Positions 39,798 to 47,881 of a stretch of 64,000 nucleotides of DNA are shown here, piece after piece (within the stretch, counting starts at the first letter, position 1; every line of letters starts with the position of its first letter). Both the position numbers and the translations under genes were made by a program. This DNA is from a virus. The stretch spans positions 62,001-126,000 of IMG/VR virus record IMGVR_UViG_3300010403_000705; one strand, 5' to 3'. The notes under the pieces are model-generated. The model was given only the letters and a program-made list of their open reading frames with translations. It was not told where the DNA came from and did not search any database.

Positions 39798-40114
39798 TGT
39801 CTAGCGATATAGCAATAGCAGTTACAGGTCTACCAAATGCAATGTCAACGTCAAAAAAGCCATCTTATTTAATAATTTTAGAAGATAATAATACAAAAAG
39901 TAAAGTTGTTAAAAAATTTATTACGCTTGATAAGCCAGAACTTTTGCAGGGTTTTGTTCAAGCAAAGGGTTTTTTTTCTGAAGCACCTGAAGAAGAAATA
40001 ATTAAAAATTTTTCTGAACTCTTGACTTCTACTTCTAAGGATTTAATATTAGAAGTGTTAATACCGTGGCATAAAATTTCTTATATGAGAAGTTTAATTT
40101 TTAAACAAAAATGA
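39797..40114 (+). CDS. Small hypothetical protein (105 aa)
   Basis: Start overlaps the recA stop by one base (TAATG). A beta-strand region (PSYLIILEDNNTKSKVVKKF) and C-terminal helix. Not recognised. Coupling to recA suggests a DNA-metabolism role. Confidence 0.5.
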   Translation: MSSDIAIAVTGLPNAMSTSKKPSYLIILEDNNTKSKVVKKFITLDKPELLQGFVQAKGFFSEAPEEEIIKNFSELLTSTSKDLILEVLIPWHKISYMRSLIFKQK

Positions 40115-40557
40115 TATTTACTAATCAAGCGCTAAATAATGTAAAATTTTTAAATGAACTTGTGTTAATTGGGGAGGACTTTGATGCTGAAAACCACGTA
40201 ATTGAATTTTTAAATATTATTGATTTCTCTAGCAAAATAACAACACTCAAAAAATTGATTCTAGATATGGAAGTACAAATAGTTAGGTGGGATCTGGCAG
40301 CCACAGATTTATTTTTCAATTCAGATCTGTATCAATATGTTATTGATACATTAGGAAAAGATTTGTATAGAAAGAATGGTTCCATTTACTTATGGGACAT
40401 CCAGTTACATTTTTTAGACGATTTCATATCTGATAGAATCCTATGCTTGAATAGATATTTAGAGAACCTTGAAACATTGAAGACCAGATATATTTCTGTT
40501 GCAAAAATAGATACAAAAATTGTAAAAAGATTATTAGATTTAAAAGCATTTTGGTAA
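40111..40557 (+). CDS. Hypothetical helical protein ending in LKAFW (148 aa)
   Basis: Start overlaps the previous stop (ATGA). Nearly all helical with a long C-terminal helix. The tail LKAFW is identical to that of the protein at 25964, without other similarity. No motif recognised. Confidence 0.55.
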   Translation: MIFTNQALNNVKFLNELVLIGEDFDAENHVIEFLNIIDFSSKITTLKKLILDMEVQIVRWDLAATDLFFNSDLYQYVIDTLGKDLYRKNGSIYLWDIQLHFLDDFISDRILCLNRYLENLETLKTRYISVAKIDTKIVKRLLDLKAFW

Positions 40558-40576
40558 GGAAAGTGAGAGTAATAAA

Positions 40577-40870
40577 ATGACATTACATAGTAAGACAAAT
40601 TTAGTTGATAATGTGGTTCTAGAAGGCGTACTTAAATCATTGGAAGATAATCAAAAATCTCAATGGCAAGGTACAATGACTGAACTTAATTCAACTTTAA
40701 ATAAAATATTTAATAGAAATCAAACAAAAATAAATAATTTACCTCGATCGCCAAGTGCACTTCGAGTGGTTATAAATAGAATAACAAATAGGCTACGTGC
40801 TAGAGGAGTTTCGGTTAAATTTGGAAGAACCAATGATCGCACTCGTACTCGTTATGTAAAATTTGCTTAA
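40577..40870 (+). CDS. Small winged-helix-like protein (97 aa)
   Basis: The core WQGTMTELNSTLNKIFNRNQ then LPRSPSALRVVINRITNRL, ending in GVSVKFGRTNDRTRTRYVKF, resembles the C-terminal winged-helix region of phage primase-helicase proteins. Here it is a free domain, presumably DNA-binding. Family match is from memory and moderate. Confidence 0.5.
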   Translation: MTLHSKTNLVDNVVLEGVLKSLEDNQKSQWQGTMTELNSTLNKIFNRNQTKINNLPRSPSALRVVINRITNRLRARGVSVKFGRTNDRTRTRYVKFA

Positions 40871-40954
40871 ATAAAATAGTGAAATTAATATAGATCAAGT
40901 GAGTTTAAATAGAAAAAGTACATTGTACAAAAAAAATAACATTAGGAGATCAAA

Positions 40955-41674
40955 ATGACAACATTTGGTGAAATATCATACAATGATGAAGTATATGGTG
41001 ATAGAAAAATTAATAATTCTAAAGATCTTTTCTTAAGATTAGATGAAGGCGATAATGAATTGAGATTGTTGACAAATCCTTTTCAATATTTAGTACACAA
41101 AATTAAAAAAGATCCAACAAATCCTAAGGATTTTGGACAAAAGGTACCTTGTTCGGCAATTCATGGAAGTTGTCCAGCGTGTGCTGGTGATAAAGCCAAA
41201 CCCCGTTGGTTGTATGGTGTAATAGTCCGTAAAACTGGTACATATAAAATTTTTGATGTATCATTTGCTGTATTTTCTCAAATAAGAAAACTAGCCAAGA
41301 ATCCTCGTTGGGGAGATCCTACTAAATATGATATTAATATTGTAGTAGATAAAAATGGAGGCGCAACTGGATATTATTCAGTGCAACCTATTCCTAAAGA
41401 ACCATTATCTGGCGAAGATCAAAGAACCAAAGATAATGCTGATTTGGATGATCTAAAACGTAGGGTAACTCCACCTACTGCTGATGTAGTTCAAAAAAGA
41501 CTTGACAAGATTTTTGGAGATGTATCCTTTAATGATGTGTCTGCTCAAGTAGCATCATCTACAAAAAAAGAAAATAATATTAGAAAAACCATCTCACCTA
41601 ACAAAACACAAGCTGTAAGTATGTCGGATGATGAAAATGTGGATGAATTTCCAGATTATGACGGTCAATCTTAA
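40955..41674 (+). CDS. Single-stranded DNA-binding protein, T4 gp32-like
   Basis: Core resembles phage gp32-type SSB: NELRLLTNPFQYLVHKI, the CPAC zinc-finger part, KTGTYKIFDVSFAVFSQIRK, then KNPRWGDPTKYDINIVVDKN and GYYSVQPIP. Aromatic and basic positions suit ssDNA stacking. The C-terminus is acidic (DDENVDEFPDYD), as in SSBs that recruit partners. It ends in a strong terminator and lies behind recA. AGGAG precedes the ATG. Confidence 0.75.
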   Translation: MTTFGEISYNDEVYGDRKINNSKDLFLRLDEGDNELRLLTNPFQYLVHKIKKDPTNPKDFGQKVPCSAIHGSCPACAGDKAKPRWLYGVIVRKTGTYKIFDVSFAVFSQIRKLAKNPRWGDPTKYDINIVVDKNGGATGYYSVQPIPKEPLSGEDQRTKDNADLDDLKRRVTPPTADVVQKRLDKIFGDVSFNDVSAQVASSTKKENNIRKTISPNKTQAVSMSDDENVDEFPDYDGQS

Positions 41675-41699
41675 ATAAAAAAATAAGCATTTTATACTT

Positions 41700-41736
41700 A
41701 AGGGATCTTGGCTGAATCAGCCAAGATCCCTTTTTT
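41700..41736 (+). terminator. Rho-independent terminator after the SSB gene
   Basis: AAGGGATCTTGGCTGA (41700-41715) pairs exactly with TCAGCCAAGATCCCTT (41717-41732), followed by a T-run. A clear intrinsic terminator 26 bases after the SSB stop. Confidence 0.92.
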
Positions 41737-41972
41737 ATTATTTTTCTCTCTATATTAGATTATAAAAAATAATATTTACATAAAATTCTATCCATATCCC
41801 TTCATTTCATTCAAATATAAAATAACTTACCACGCTTAGATCGTATTGTTACAAAAAGGATATGTTAAAGCTAATATAGAAGTTATATCTTATAGAGCTA
41901 ATAGGATAAAAAATAATGCTAACCTTTTCTAATTATAAAGCATTGTTTCATTCTTAAGAATATGGAGATAAA
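41737..41972 (+). promoter_or_regulatory. Non-coding leader before the ruvC-like operon
   Basis: A 236-bp A+T-rich gap after the terminator must hold the next promoter. TATCTTA occurs at 41886-41892 within TTATATCTTATAGAG, like the elements before topA, tig and the 24974 gene. A 13-codon reading frame near 41917 is too short to support. No RNA gene seen. Confidence 0.35.
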
Positions 41973-42536
41973 ATGAAAACGGTGCTTGGTTTTGATGTAT
42001 CTAGTTCCACAATTGGCTGGTGTGTTTTAGAAATTAGTGATGAGAGTATTATAAAATATACTGATTCTGGATATTTTAAGCCCGTTAAAAAAGGATCTAT
42101 AATTGATCGCTTGGTCGATACTAGAAAAAAAATACAAGATATTATCTATAAATATAAACCAGATTATATTGGTATTGAAGATTTAATAAAATTTATGCCT
42201 AAGAGCACTGCTACAACTGTAGTAATGTTAACAACTTTTAATCGTATGGTATGTCTAACTTCTTATGATTATTTAACTAGTAATCCAGGTTTATTTAATG
42301 TTATGAGTATTAGGCACGGATTAAAAATCTCTAAAATAATTCCAAAAAAAGAAGATATGCCAGAACTTGTGTCTAAACATCTAGGAATTATTTTTCCCTA
42401 TGAGAGAGTATTAAAAGGCAAGAAAAATGGTACAATAAAAATAGAAAATTATGATAGGGCAGATGGCATGGCAGTGGCTTTATATTATGCATTTTTGTTA
42501 ACGGGAAAAATTAAGCACAAGGGCAAGAATAAATGA
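41973..42536 (+). CDS. RuvC-like Holliday-junction resolvase / RNase H-fold nuclease
   Basis: RuvC hallmarks in order: VLGFDVSSSTIGWCV (first Asp), YIGIEDLIKF (Glu), and NYDRADGMAVALYYA with the last Asps. Length (187 aa) equals RuvC (173). Phage RuvC-like enzymes resolve branched DNA before packaging. GGAG precedes the ATG. Its stop overlaps the dnaJ start (ATGA). Confidence 0.85.
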   Translation: MKTVLGFDVSSSTIGWCVLEISDESIIKYTDSGYFKPVKKGSIIDRLVDTRKKIQDIIYKYKPDYIGIEDLIKFMPKSTATTVVMLTTFNRMVCLTSYDYLTSNPGLFNVMSIRHGLKISKIIPKKEDMPELVSKHLGIIFPYERVLKGKKNGTIKIENYDRADGMAVALYYAFLLTGKIKHKGKNK

Positions 42537-43477
42537 ATCTATCAGAAGCGTATTCAATTTTAGAATTATCACCCAATTCTTCAGCGGATGAAGTTAAAAA
42601 AAAGTACAGAGAATTTACAAAAAAATATCATCCAGATATTAATAAAGAAGAAAATTCTGAGGATAGGTTTAAGAAAATTAATGAGGCTTATAACTGTATA
42701 AATAATGGGAAAAATTCGGACGCTGATTCATTTACTGGTTTTCATAACCCTTTTGTGAATAAGACTACCTTCCAAGCTGAAAATATCCAACTATATACGA
42801 CAATTTCTTTTAAAGAATCTGTTTTAGGGTGTCAAAAAGAACTATGTTTTAGTAGGAATAGTAAATGCACGAATTGTAATGGTAATGGTTTTATTCGTAT
42901 AAATAATGGATGTGATAGATGTCATGGCAAAGGACAAATTGTTGGTAAACAAGGTAACATGATATTTACACGAACATGTGATAAATGTATGGGACAGAAC
43001 AATTCTTCTCAGTGTAATATATGTTTAGGCACAGGACATGTAAATATGCAGGTGTCAATTAATGTAAATATTCCTGGAGGTGTTGTCAGTGGTAATATTT
43101 TAAGACTAAGTGGTTTCGGAAACTATATAGGTAGTTTTATAAATATGGACCAATATACTGAAGCACACCTACATATAACAGTGATTATGGATGAAGGTTT
43201 AACTTTAGAAAATAATGACGTTATATCCAGGATAAATATTACTTTATTGGAGGCGTTACAAGGATCGCAAAAAACTGTAAAAACTATTCTTGGAGATTAC
43301 ATAATCTCCATACCCCCTTTATCTAAAAACAAAGAAGAAATTAACATACCAAATTTAGGTGTTAATGGAATGGGTAATCAAAAAGTTATATTAGATGTAT
43401 CATATCCATCTAATATACAAGATGTAATTAATGTGTTATCTAATGATGAGGAGTTATTTCCGTGCCATTCTCAATGA
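42533..43477 (+). CDS. dnaJ: DnaJ (Hsp40) co-chaperone
   Basis: J domain with HPD in KKYREFTKKYHPDINKEEN, a short linker in place of the long Gly/Phe region, a zinc-finger domain with four CxxCxGxG-type repeats (CTNCNGNG, CDRCHGKG, CDKCMGQN, CNICLGTG; the third is degenerate), and the C-terminal peptide-binding domain. It activates DnaK; no DnaK is seen here, so it would steer host DnaK. DnaJ-like proteins are needed for replication of some phages. Overlaps the RuvC-like and the next gene. Confidence 0.92.
   Translation: MNLSEAYSILELSPNSSADEVKKKYREFTKKYHPDINKEENSEDRFKKINEAYNCINNGKNSDADSFTGFHNPFVNKTTFQAENIQLYTTISFKESVLGCQKELCFSRNSKCTNCNGNGFIRINNGCDRCHGKGQIVGKQGNMIFTRTCDKCMGQNNSSQCNICLGTGHVNMQVSINVNIPGGVVSGNILRLSGFGNYIGSFINMDQYTEAHLHITVIMDEGLTLENNDVISRINITLLEALQGSQKTVKTILGDYIISIPPLSKNKEEINIPNLGVNGMGNQKVILDVSYPSNIQDVINVLSNDEELFPCHSQ
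43291..43310. repeat. Short palindrome in dnaJ
   Basis: TGGAGATT (43291-43298) and AATCTCCA (43303-43310) pair exactly around ACAT inside the dnaJ C-terminal region. Confidence 0.6.
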
Positions 43478-43815
43478 GTTGTACTAACAAAGGTTGCGGT
43501 AAAACACAAGAACCTTATATTAATATTAAAGATGATAAAGTATATTGTTCTATCTGTGATAGAGAAATATCTAATATTAGTTATTTCGCTAAAGTACAGA
43601 TGAAAAATTTGAAACAATTTAAACAGAAAATTCCTATACCATTTTCTGTTAAATGCAATAAATGTAATAAAGAAGATCGACCTAAATTGATTAAAGATAA
43701 TTTAGTATGTACAGGATGTAATAATCCGTTAGATAATTTATCTTTGCCTTTTAAAAATATGTTAAAACAAAAATTAAAAAATCCATTATCTCAAGATATT
43801 ACAGAAGAAGAATAA
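43462..43815 (+). CDS. Double zinc-ribbon protein (117 aa)
   Basis: GTG start eight bases after GAGGAG and overlapping the dnaJ stop. Four cysteine pairs: CTNKGCG with CSIC, and CNKC with CTGC, arranged as two zinc ribbons separated by a basic linker. Likely DNA-, RNA- or protein-binding; lies between dnaJ and the primase core. Function not recognised. Confidence 0.6.
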   Translation: MPFSMSCTNKGCGKTQEPYINIKDDKVYCSICDREISNISYFAKVQMKNLKQFKQKIPIPFSVKCNKCNKEDRPKLIKDNLVCTGCNNPLDNLSLPFKNMLKQKLKNPLSQDITEEE

Positions 43816-43839
43816 TGTTTATGAAAGGTTTAATTCTTT

Positions 43840-44595
43840 ATGTACAGTAAAATTATAGAATCGTGTCAATTTTTGTTACATAATTATCCAGCAGCTCAAG
43901 AATGTAAATATTATTTAGATTCTAGATTATCTTTACAAAGTCAGCATAAATTCCAATTTGGATATTTTCCAAATTTATCTAATTTATCTGCTTTGGTATC
44001 TTTAATCGGAGAAGATATACTTAAAGAGAATAAAATGTTTTATTCTAAAGAAATTAAAGATTCTTTATACCCTAGAACAATAAATTTTTCATATTTTGAT
44101 GATTATCCTTTAATAATGCCCTTCAAGGATGCTTATGGAAATATAATTGCTATTGTAGGTAGGTCTTTATTGTCTGATGCGGAAAGAAAAAATAAAAATA
44201 TATCTAAATATAAAAACACTGTATTTACTAAAGGTAATTATTTGTTTGGTATATTTGAAAACAAACAATCTATTATAAAAAATAATATAGTATATATAGT
44301 AGAAGGACAGTTTGATGTTATTAAAGCATACGAAAAAGGAATGTATAATGTAGTCGGTTTAGGAAGTTCTAATATGACTGCTTATCAATTTTCTGTTATC
44401 AGCAGATACACAAATAATATAGTACTTTTATTAGATAATGATGAAGCTGGAGAAAAAGGCAGGAAACGTATCATGGATAAATTTAGCCAATACGCTAATA
44501 TTCAAAATTTCTATTTACCAGACAATTATAAGGATATGGATGAATTTTTATCTACAAATAGTTATGAAGATTTATCTTTTATTATTAAGAGTTAA
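43840..44595 (+). CDS. dnaG: DnaG-type primase catalytic core (TOPRIM), separate from its zinc finger
   Basis: The RNA-polymerase N-terminal subdomain (FQFGYFPN; LIMPFKDAYGNIIAIVGRS) leads into the TOPRIM fold: VYIVEGQFDVIKAYEKG with the catalytic Glu and IVLLLDNDEAGEKGRKR with the Asp pair. At 251 aa it lacks both the CHC2 zinc domain (encoded at 20579) and the helicase-binding domain. It makes RNA primers for DnaE. The separation implies the two parts assemble in trans. Confidence 0.85.
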   Translation: MYSKIIESCQFLLHNYPAAQECKYYLDSRLSLQSQHKFQFGYFPNLSNLSALVSLIGEDILKENKMFYSKEIKDSLYPRTINFSYFDDYPLIMPFKDAYGNIIAIVGRSLLSDAERKNKNISKYKNTVFTKGNYLFGIFENKQSIIKNNIVYIVEGQFDVIKAYEKGMYNVVGLGSSNMTAYQFSVISRYTNNIVLLLDNDEAGEKGRKRIMDKFSQYANIQNFYLPDNYKDMDEFLSTNSYEDLSFIIKS

Positions 44596-44606
44596 AGGAA
44601 ATATTT

Positions 44607-44774
44607 ATGCCACCTATTGTTGATTCTATAGAAGACATTGAAATACATAAAAAACACATTGATAACGATCAGTCAGAAACTTGTGATTTATGTTGGATGG
44701 AAATTCCTTTTACAAAAATAGAACTTTTTATCATTAGCGAAAATTTAGATGAAGGACATTGTTATGAATGGTGA
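44607..44774 (+). CDS. Very small Cys/His protein (55 aa)
   Basis: ATG 44607 follows AAAGGAAATA and the frame runs to TGA 44772-44774. It contains CDLC and a final HCYEW, a possible zinc knuckle in 55 residues. It overlaps the next start by 11 bases. Too small for a confident call but with good start signals. Confidence 0.5.
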   Translation: MPPIVDSIEDIEIHKKHIDNDQSETCDLCWMEIPFTKIELFIISENLDEGHCYEW

Positions 44775-45048
44775 GTTTAATTTAAATGATAGCCAAGGGT
44801 TATTTTTAGAATTAGTATCTGGATGTAAATTAATGAAACTAATTGGTGGGGTTTGGTGTACTTCTAATAAAAAATCTCACGAAATAGCAGAAAAATTAAT
44901 TTCCAAAGGATGGTTGATTGAAACTACGACCAAATATTTTAGTATTTCAGGAAATGATAGAAGTTTTGAGTTAACTGAAAAAGGTATGGAAAAAACTATA
45001 GGTATACAGGTTTCTGAAATTGAACCAATAATAGACAGTAGCATATAA
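44764..45048 (+). CDS. Small winged-helix-like protein (94 aa)
   Basis: ATG 44764 is well spaced after AAGGAC (44752); an in-frame ATG 44749 has no ribosome-binding site. The protein has an HTH-like helix (SHEIAEKLISKGWLIETTT) followed by a hairpin wing and FELTEKG, so a winged-helix DNA-binder is likely. Its partner or target is unknown. Confidence 0.5.
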   Translation: MNGEFNLNDSQGLFLELVSGCKLMKLIGGVWCTSNKKSHEIAEKLISKGWLIETTTKYFSISGNDRSFELTEKGMEKTIGIQVSEIEPIIDSSI

Positions 45049-45199
45049 TTATAATAGTGATAGTATTATTGAAGAAAAACAAGATGTAAAATTTAATAAA
45101 TTTCTTAGTAGAAGCGAATTATCTAGACAATACAATTGTGGGAAGACAACAATAAGAGATATTTTAATAAGACATGATGTTAAAATATTAAGGAGTTAA
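45035..45199 (+). pseudogene. Orphan helix-turn-helix reading frame without a start codon
   Basis: Between two genes an open frame with no ATG, GTG or TTG encodes residues ending SRSELSRQYNCGKTTIRD then ILIRHDVKILRS, a convincing HTH. It overlaps the end of the preceding gene in the +1 frame. Either it is a remnant, or it is reached by frameshift or an unusual start such as ATT. No ribosome-binding site of its own; the AGGAG at its end serves the next gene. Confidence 0.4.
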
Positions 45200-45202
45200 T
45201 TT

Positions 45203-45646
45203 ATGGTTGAAAAAAGAACTAATCGATCAGATCGCTACCAGTGGGTACTTTTGGAGACAGTTTGTTCAAATGATATGATGGAAGCGTTTTCCAACGAAGA
45301 AAGTATTTATAACAGATTAAATCCCTTTCAATATAGTGAAGATTTAATGAATTTAGAAGATCAATTAAAAAAAGAATTTTGGCGAGTTGTAGAAACTTTA
45401 TTAACTCCTAGACAAAAAGAGGTAATTAAACTATATGCAGATGGCTATACACAAATGGAAATAGCTAAAATGTTAAATGTTAATCAGAGTTCAATTACTA
45501 AATCTTTAAATGGAAATGTTGATTATAAAAATGGAAAAAAAATATATGGCGGAGCTCGTAAGAAGATTAGAAAGATAATAGAAAATGACGATAAAATTAA
45601 AGAGATCTTGAAAAAAATGGATGAGGTTCGTGAATCAAGATGGTAA
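45203..45646 (+). CDS. Sigma-70 region-4-like transcription factor (147 aa)
   Basis: The centre has LLTPRQKEVIKLYADGYTQM then EIAKMLNVNQSSITKSL, the region-4 (or LuxR-type) HTH that recognises -35 elements. The N-terminal 70 residues do not clearly show region 2. The C-terminus is basic and charged. A phage sigma-like factor just upstream of the virion genes could switch on late transcription. AGGAG precedes the ATG. After its TAA the same frame runs 18 more codons to a tail ending KAFW (45701-45703 stop). Confidence 0.65.
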   Translation: MVEKRTNRSDRYQWVLLETVCSNDMMEAFSNEESIYNRLNPFQYSEDLMNLEDQLKKEFWRVVETLLTPRQKEVIKLYADGYTQMEIAKMLNVNQSSITKSLNGNVDYKNGKKIYGGARKKIRKIIENDDKIKEILKKMDEVRESRW

Positions 45647-45703
45647 AAATACACTAATATAAATAATTTAATCAGAATACTAAAATGTAAAGCTTTTTGG
45701 TAA
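45647..45703 (+). other. In-frame extension after the sigma-like gene, ending in KAFW
   Basis: Directly after the TAA stop the same frame stays open for 18 codons and ends KCKAFW-stop, the tail motif seen in two other proteins. It could be the former C-terminus cut off by a new stop codon. Confidence 0.3.
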
Positions 45704-45778
45704 TGACTACTAATAAAGTATAGAATTTATCAATATTTCTTTATCTATGATAGGTATATTGTATTTACTGGAGACGTA

Positions 45779-46234
45779 ATGTCAAAATTTTCAATAGATT
45801 ACTCAAGGTTAGAAAATAAAATTTACAAAAAAGCTTATAGACTTAAGGATGTAAAAGATCAGCTTGAAACGGTTGCTTTTGATGTAGTAAGATTTAAAGA
45901 CGGTGATAAGGGTGCGGATCTATGGCAAGTTCAAAGTTCTGATGATGGAGATTACATAGTGTCTTTATACCAACAGGACGAGGAAAAAACGGCTGCTTTA
46001 TGGGATGTAACAATAAGTAAAGTAGCAGGTGATTTACAAATTTCCTATAAAGGAGATCCGTTAGTAAAGATTACTTCTTCTAAATTGGGTATACCTAGTG
46101 AACAATTGATTAAAGTAAAAGATTACTTACCAGCTAGACTAGCAGAGAACAAAAAATTGGTCAAATCCTTATTAAATGAATTGCCAAATGCTGTTAAACA
46201 AGCTGTATTAAATAAATATCCAGAGTTGGTCTAA
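45779..46234 (+). CDS. Hypothetical protein at the start of the virion block (151 aa)
   Basis: Beta-rich with a KGADLWQVQSSDDGDYIVSL stretch and a helical end. GGAGAC precedes the ATG. No recognised motif. Position before long virion genes suggests a small structural or assembly protein. Confidence 0.5.
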   Translation: MSKFSIDYSRLENKIYKKAYRLKDVKDQLETVAFDVVRFKDGDKGADLWQVQSSDDGDYIVSLYQQDEEKTAALWDVTISKVAGDLQISYKGDPLVKITSSKLGIPSEQLIKVKDYLPARLAENKKLVKSLLNELPNAVKQAVLNKYPELV

Positions 46235-46252
46235 TAACATATAGGATGCTAA

Positions 46253-47878
46253 ATGAGTCTCGAAAAAATTCAGCAATTAGTAAGTTCTCTAGCTAAATCA
46301 CTAGATGATAATGAAAAATTAGCTACCCCCATTCTAGCAGCTAAATTAGCTAAGTATGTGGATGTTTACCCATATGATCAAACACTTGGTTCTATGTCAA
46401 GAGTTATTGAAAAAATGGCATCTAATAATACAATTTTTATTAAAAGATCAGATTTTAAATCATTATATAATAAATTGTATACAAGAAATACAAAAATAGC
46501 TGAGCTTTTTCAAGATGAACTTGGTATTGCTAATAACGAAGAATCTAATATCAAGACTTATGAAAGAGATGATGCTGCGCAAATAAATCCATATCAAGTA
46601 GCCGATCCTATTTTATCCAACGCTCTAAATAGTATATTTGATGGCTCTCCAGTGAAAATGTATTCACAGTCATTAGCTAATCAAGCATTAAAATCTGTCA
46701 CATCTACTTTAGATGCATGGAATTTAAAACCCTCTTCATTATTGATAAATGATGGTAATGATAAATTTTTAATGATTAAAGCCGATTATGAAACGCCTAA
46801 GGGTGTAACAAGTTTTTACGTACCTATAGAAATACATAATAATAAGATATCTGAAGCCTCTGTTTTTATGGGTAATTCAGGTCCGCAGGATTTAAATTAT
46901 ACTAATATAAAATCTTATATTACTTCTAATGCAGGCAGTAAACTAAAAGCTACTGGAACTACTATATTAGGACTATTAACAAATGCATATTCTGAAGGTA
47001 GAGAAATAAGCAATGCAGAATTGGCACTGACTAAATTAAATGCCACCAGGCAAAGTCAATCAGAATTTTTCCAGAATCAAATAGTAGGACAGAAAATAGC
47101 AGAGGCATCTACGGTAGATGTAAAAATTCCAAAATATATAATTCCTGAAATGGATAAAAACCATTTTGAGACAACCCTTAATTCCCCCGTTGGTATTGCT
47201 TCTTTTCAGTTTGGCGACGAAAAAGTAAAAATTGGCAGAGAACATATTGTAAGAGAATTAACATCTTATGGACATAAAAATGTGCAAGTAAAGGTTAATG
47301 GAAATGATGATAATACCATTTTTTATGCAGTAGCTTTAGATGCAGGAAGAGTAGGTTTTGTTGTACCCATGAAATTGTTTGAAGGAAAATTATCTAAACC
47401 CTCAGTATTGTTATGTAATGGAACTATATTTTCTTTTAGTAAAGAAGGCGTAAATCAATTATATGTTAATAATCAATCTGATTTTAAGGTAGCAGCAGCA
47501 GCTTCTCCATTATATAATCTTAAACCAAGTGATTTAATTAATAATATTAAGTTAGCATTACAAAGCGGCAATCACGAAAAAGCTGAAGATGCTTTAAATG
47601 TATTAGCAAATTCTGGTGATAATAAAGCGTATGCCATTGGTTTTCAAGCATTTATACAAGGATTATCATTTAATAAGAATGCTTCTAATAACAAGACTAA
47701 AACCTGTGAAATGATAGTTAAGAATGCATCTAGCGAACATCCAATTTGCGCCCATACAGGATTACCAGTTCATAAAACTTATATAGATAAAGATGGTAAT
47801 TGTAGACCGTTATACAGAAAAGGTATGGAAGAGGGATATGAGGGAGCTACCTTCATGAATCATAAGATATTTGGATAA
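46253..47878 (+). CDS. Large hypothetical virion protein (541 aa)
   Basis: Helical N-terminus, a central alpha/beta region (STLDAWNLKPSSLLINDG; FYVPIEIHNNK) seen twice in similar form (about residues 155-200 and 340-385, the latter with FYAVALDAGRVGFVVPMKLF), and a short C-terminal segment with Cys and His. The two halves look like an internal duplication. No enzymatic motif. A structural role is inferred from position. Confidence 0.5.
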   Translation: MSLEKIQQLVSSLAKSLDDNEKLATPILAAKLAKYVDVYPYDQTLGSMSRVIEKMASNNTIFIKRSDFKSLYNKLYTRNTKIAELFQDELGIANNEESNIKTYERDDAAQINPYQVADPILSNALNSIFDGSPVKMYSQSLANQALKSVTSTLDAWNLKPSSLLINDGNDKFLMIKADYETPKGVTSFYVPIEIHNNKISEASVFMGNSGPQDLNYTNIKSYITSNAGSKLKATGTTILGLLTNAYSEGREISNAELALTKLNATRQSQSEFFQNQIVGQKIAEASTVDVKIPKYIIPEMDKNHFETTLNSPVGIASFQFGDEKVKIGREHIVRELTSYGHKNVQVKVNGNDDNTIFYAVALDAGRVGFVVPMKLFEGKLSKPSVLLCNGTIFSFSKEGVNQLYVNNQSDFKVAAAASPLYNLKPSDLINNIKLALQSGNHEKAEDALNVLANSGDNKAYAIGFQAFIQGLSFNKNASNNKTKTCEMIVKNASSEHPICAHTGLPVHKTYIDKDGNCRPLYRKGMEEGYEGATFMNHKIFG

Positions 47879-47881
47879 AAT

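Noticed and set aside
41917-41958. 13-codon leader peptide before the ruvC-like gene
   Set aside because: Too short to distinguish from chance and without control codons or a paired attenuator.
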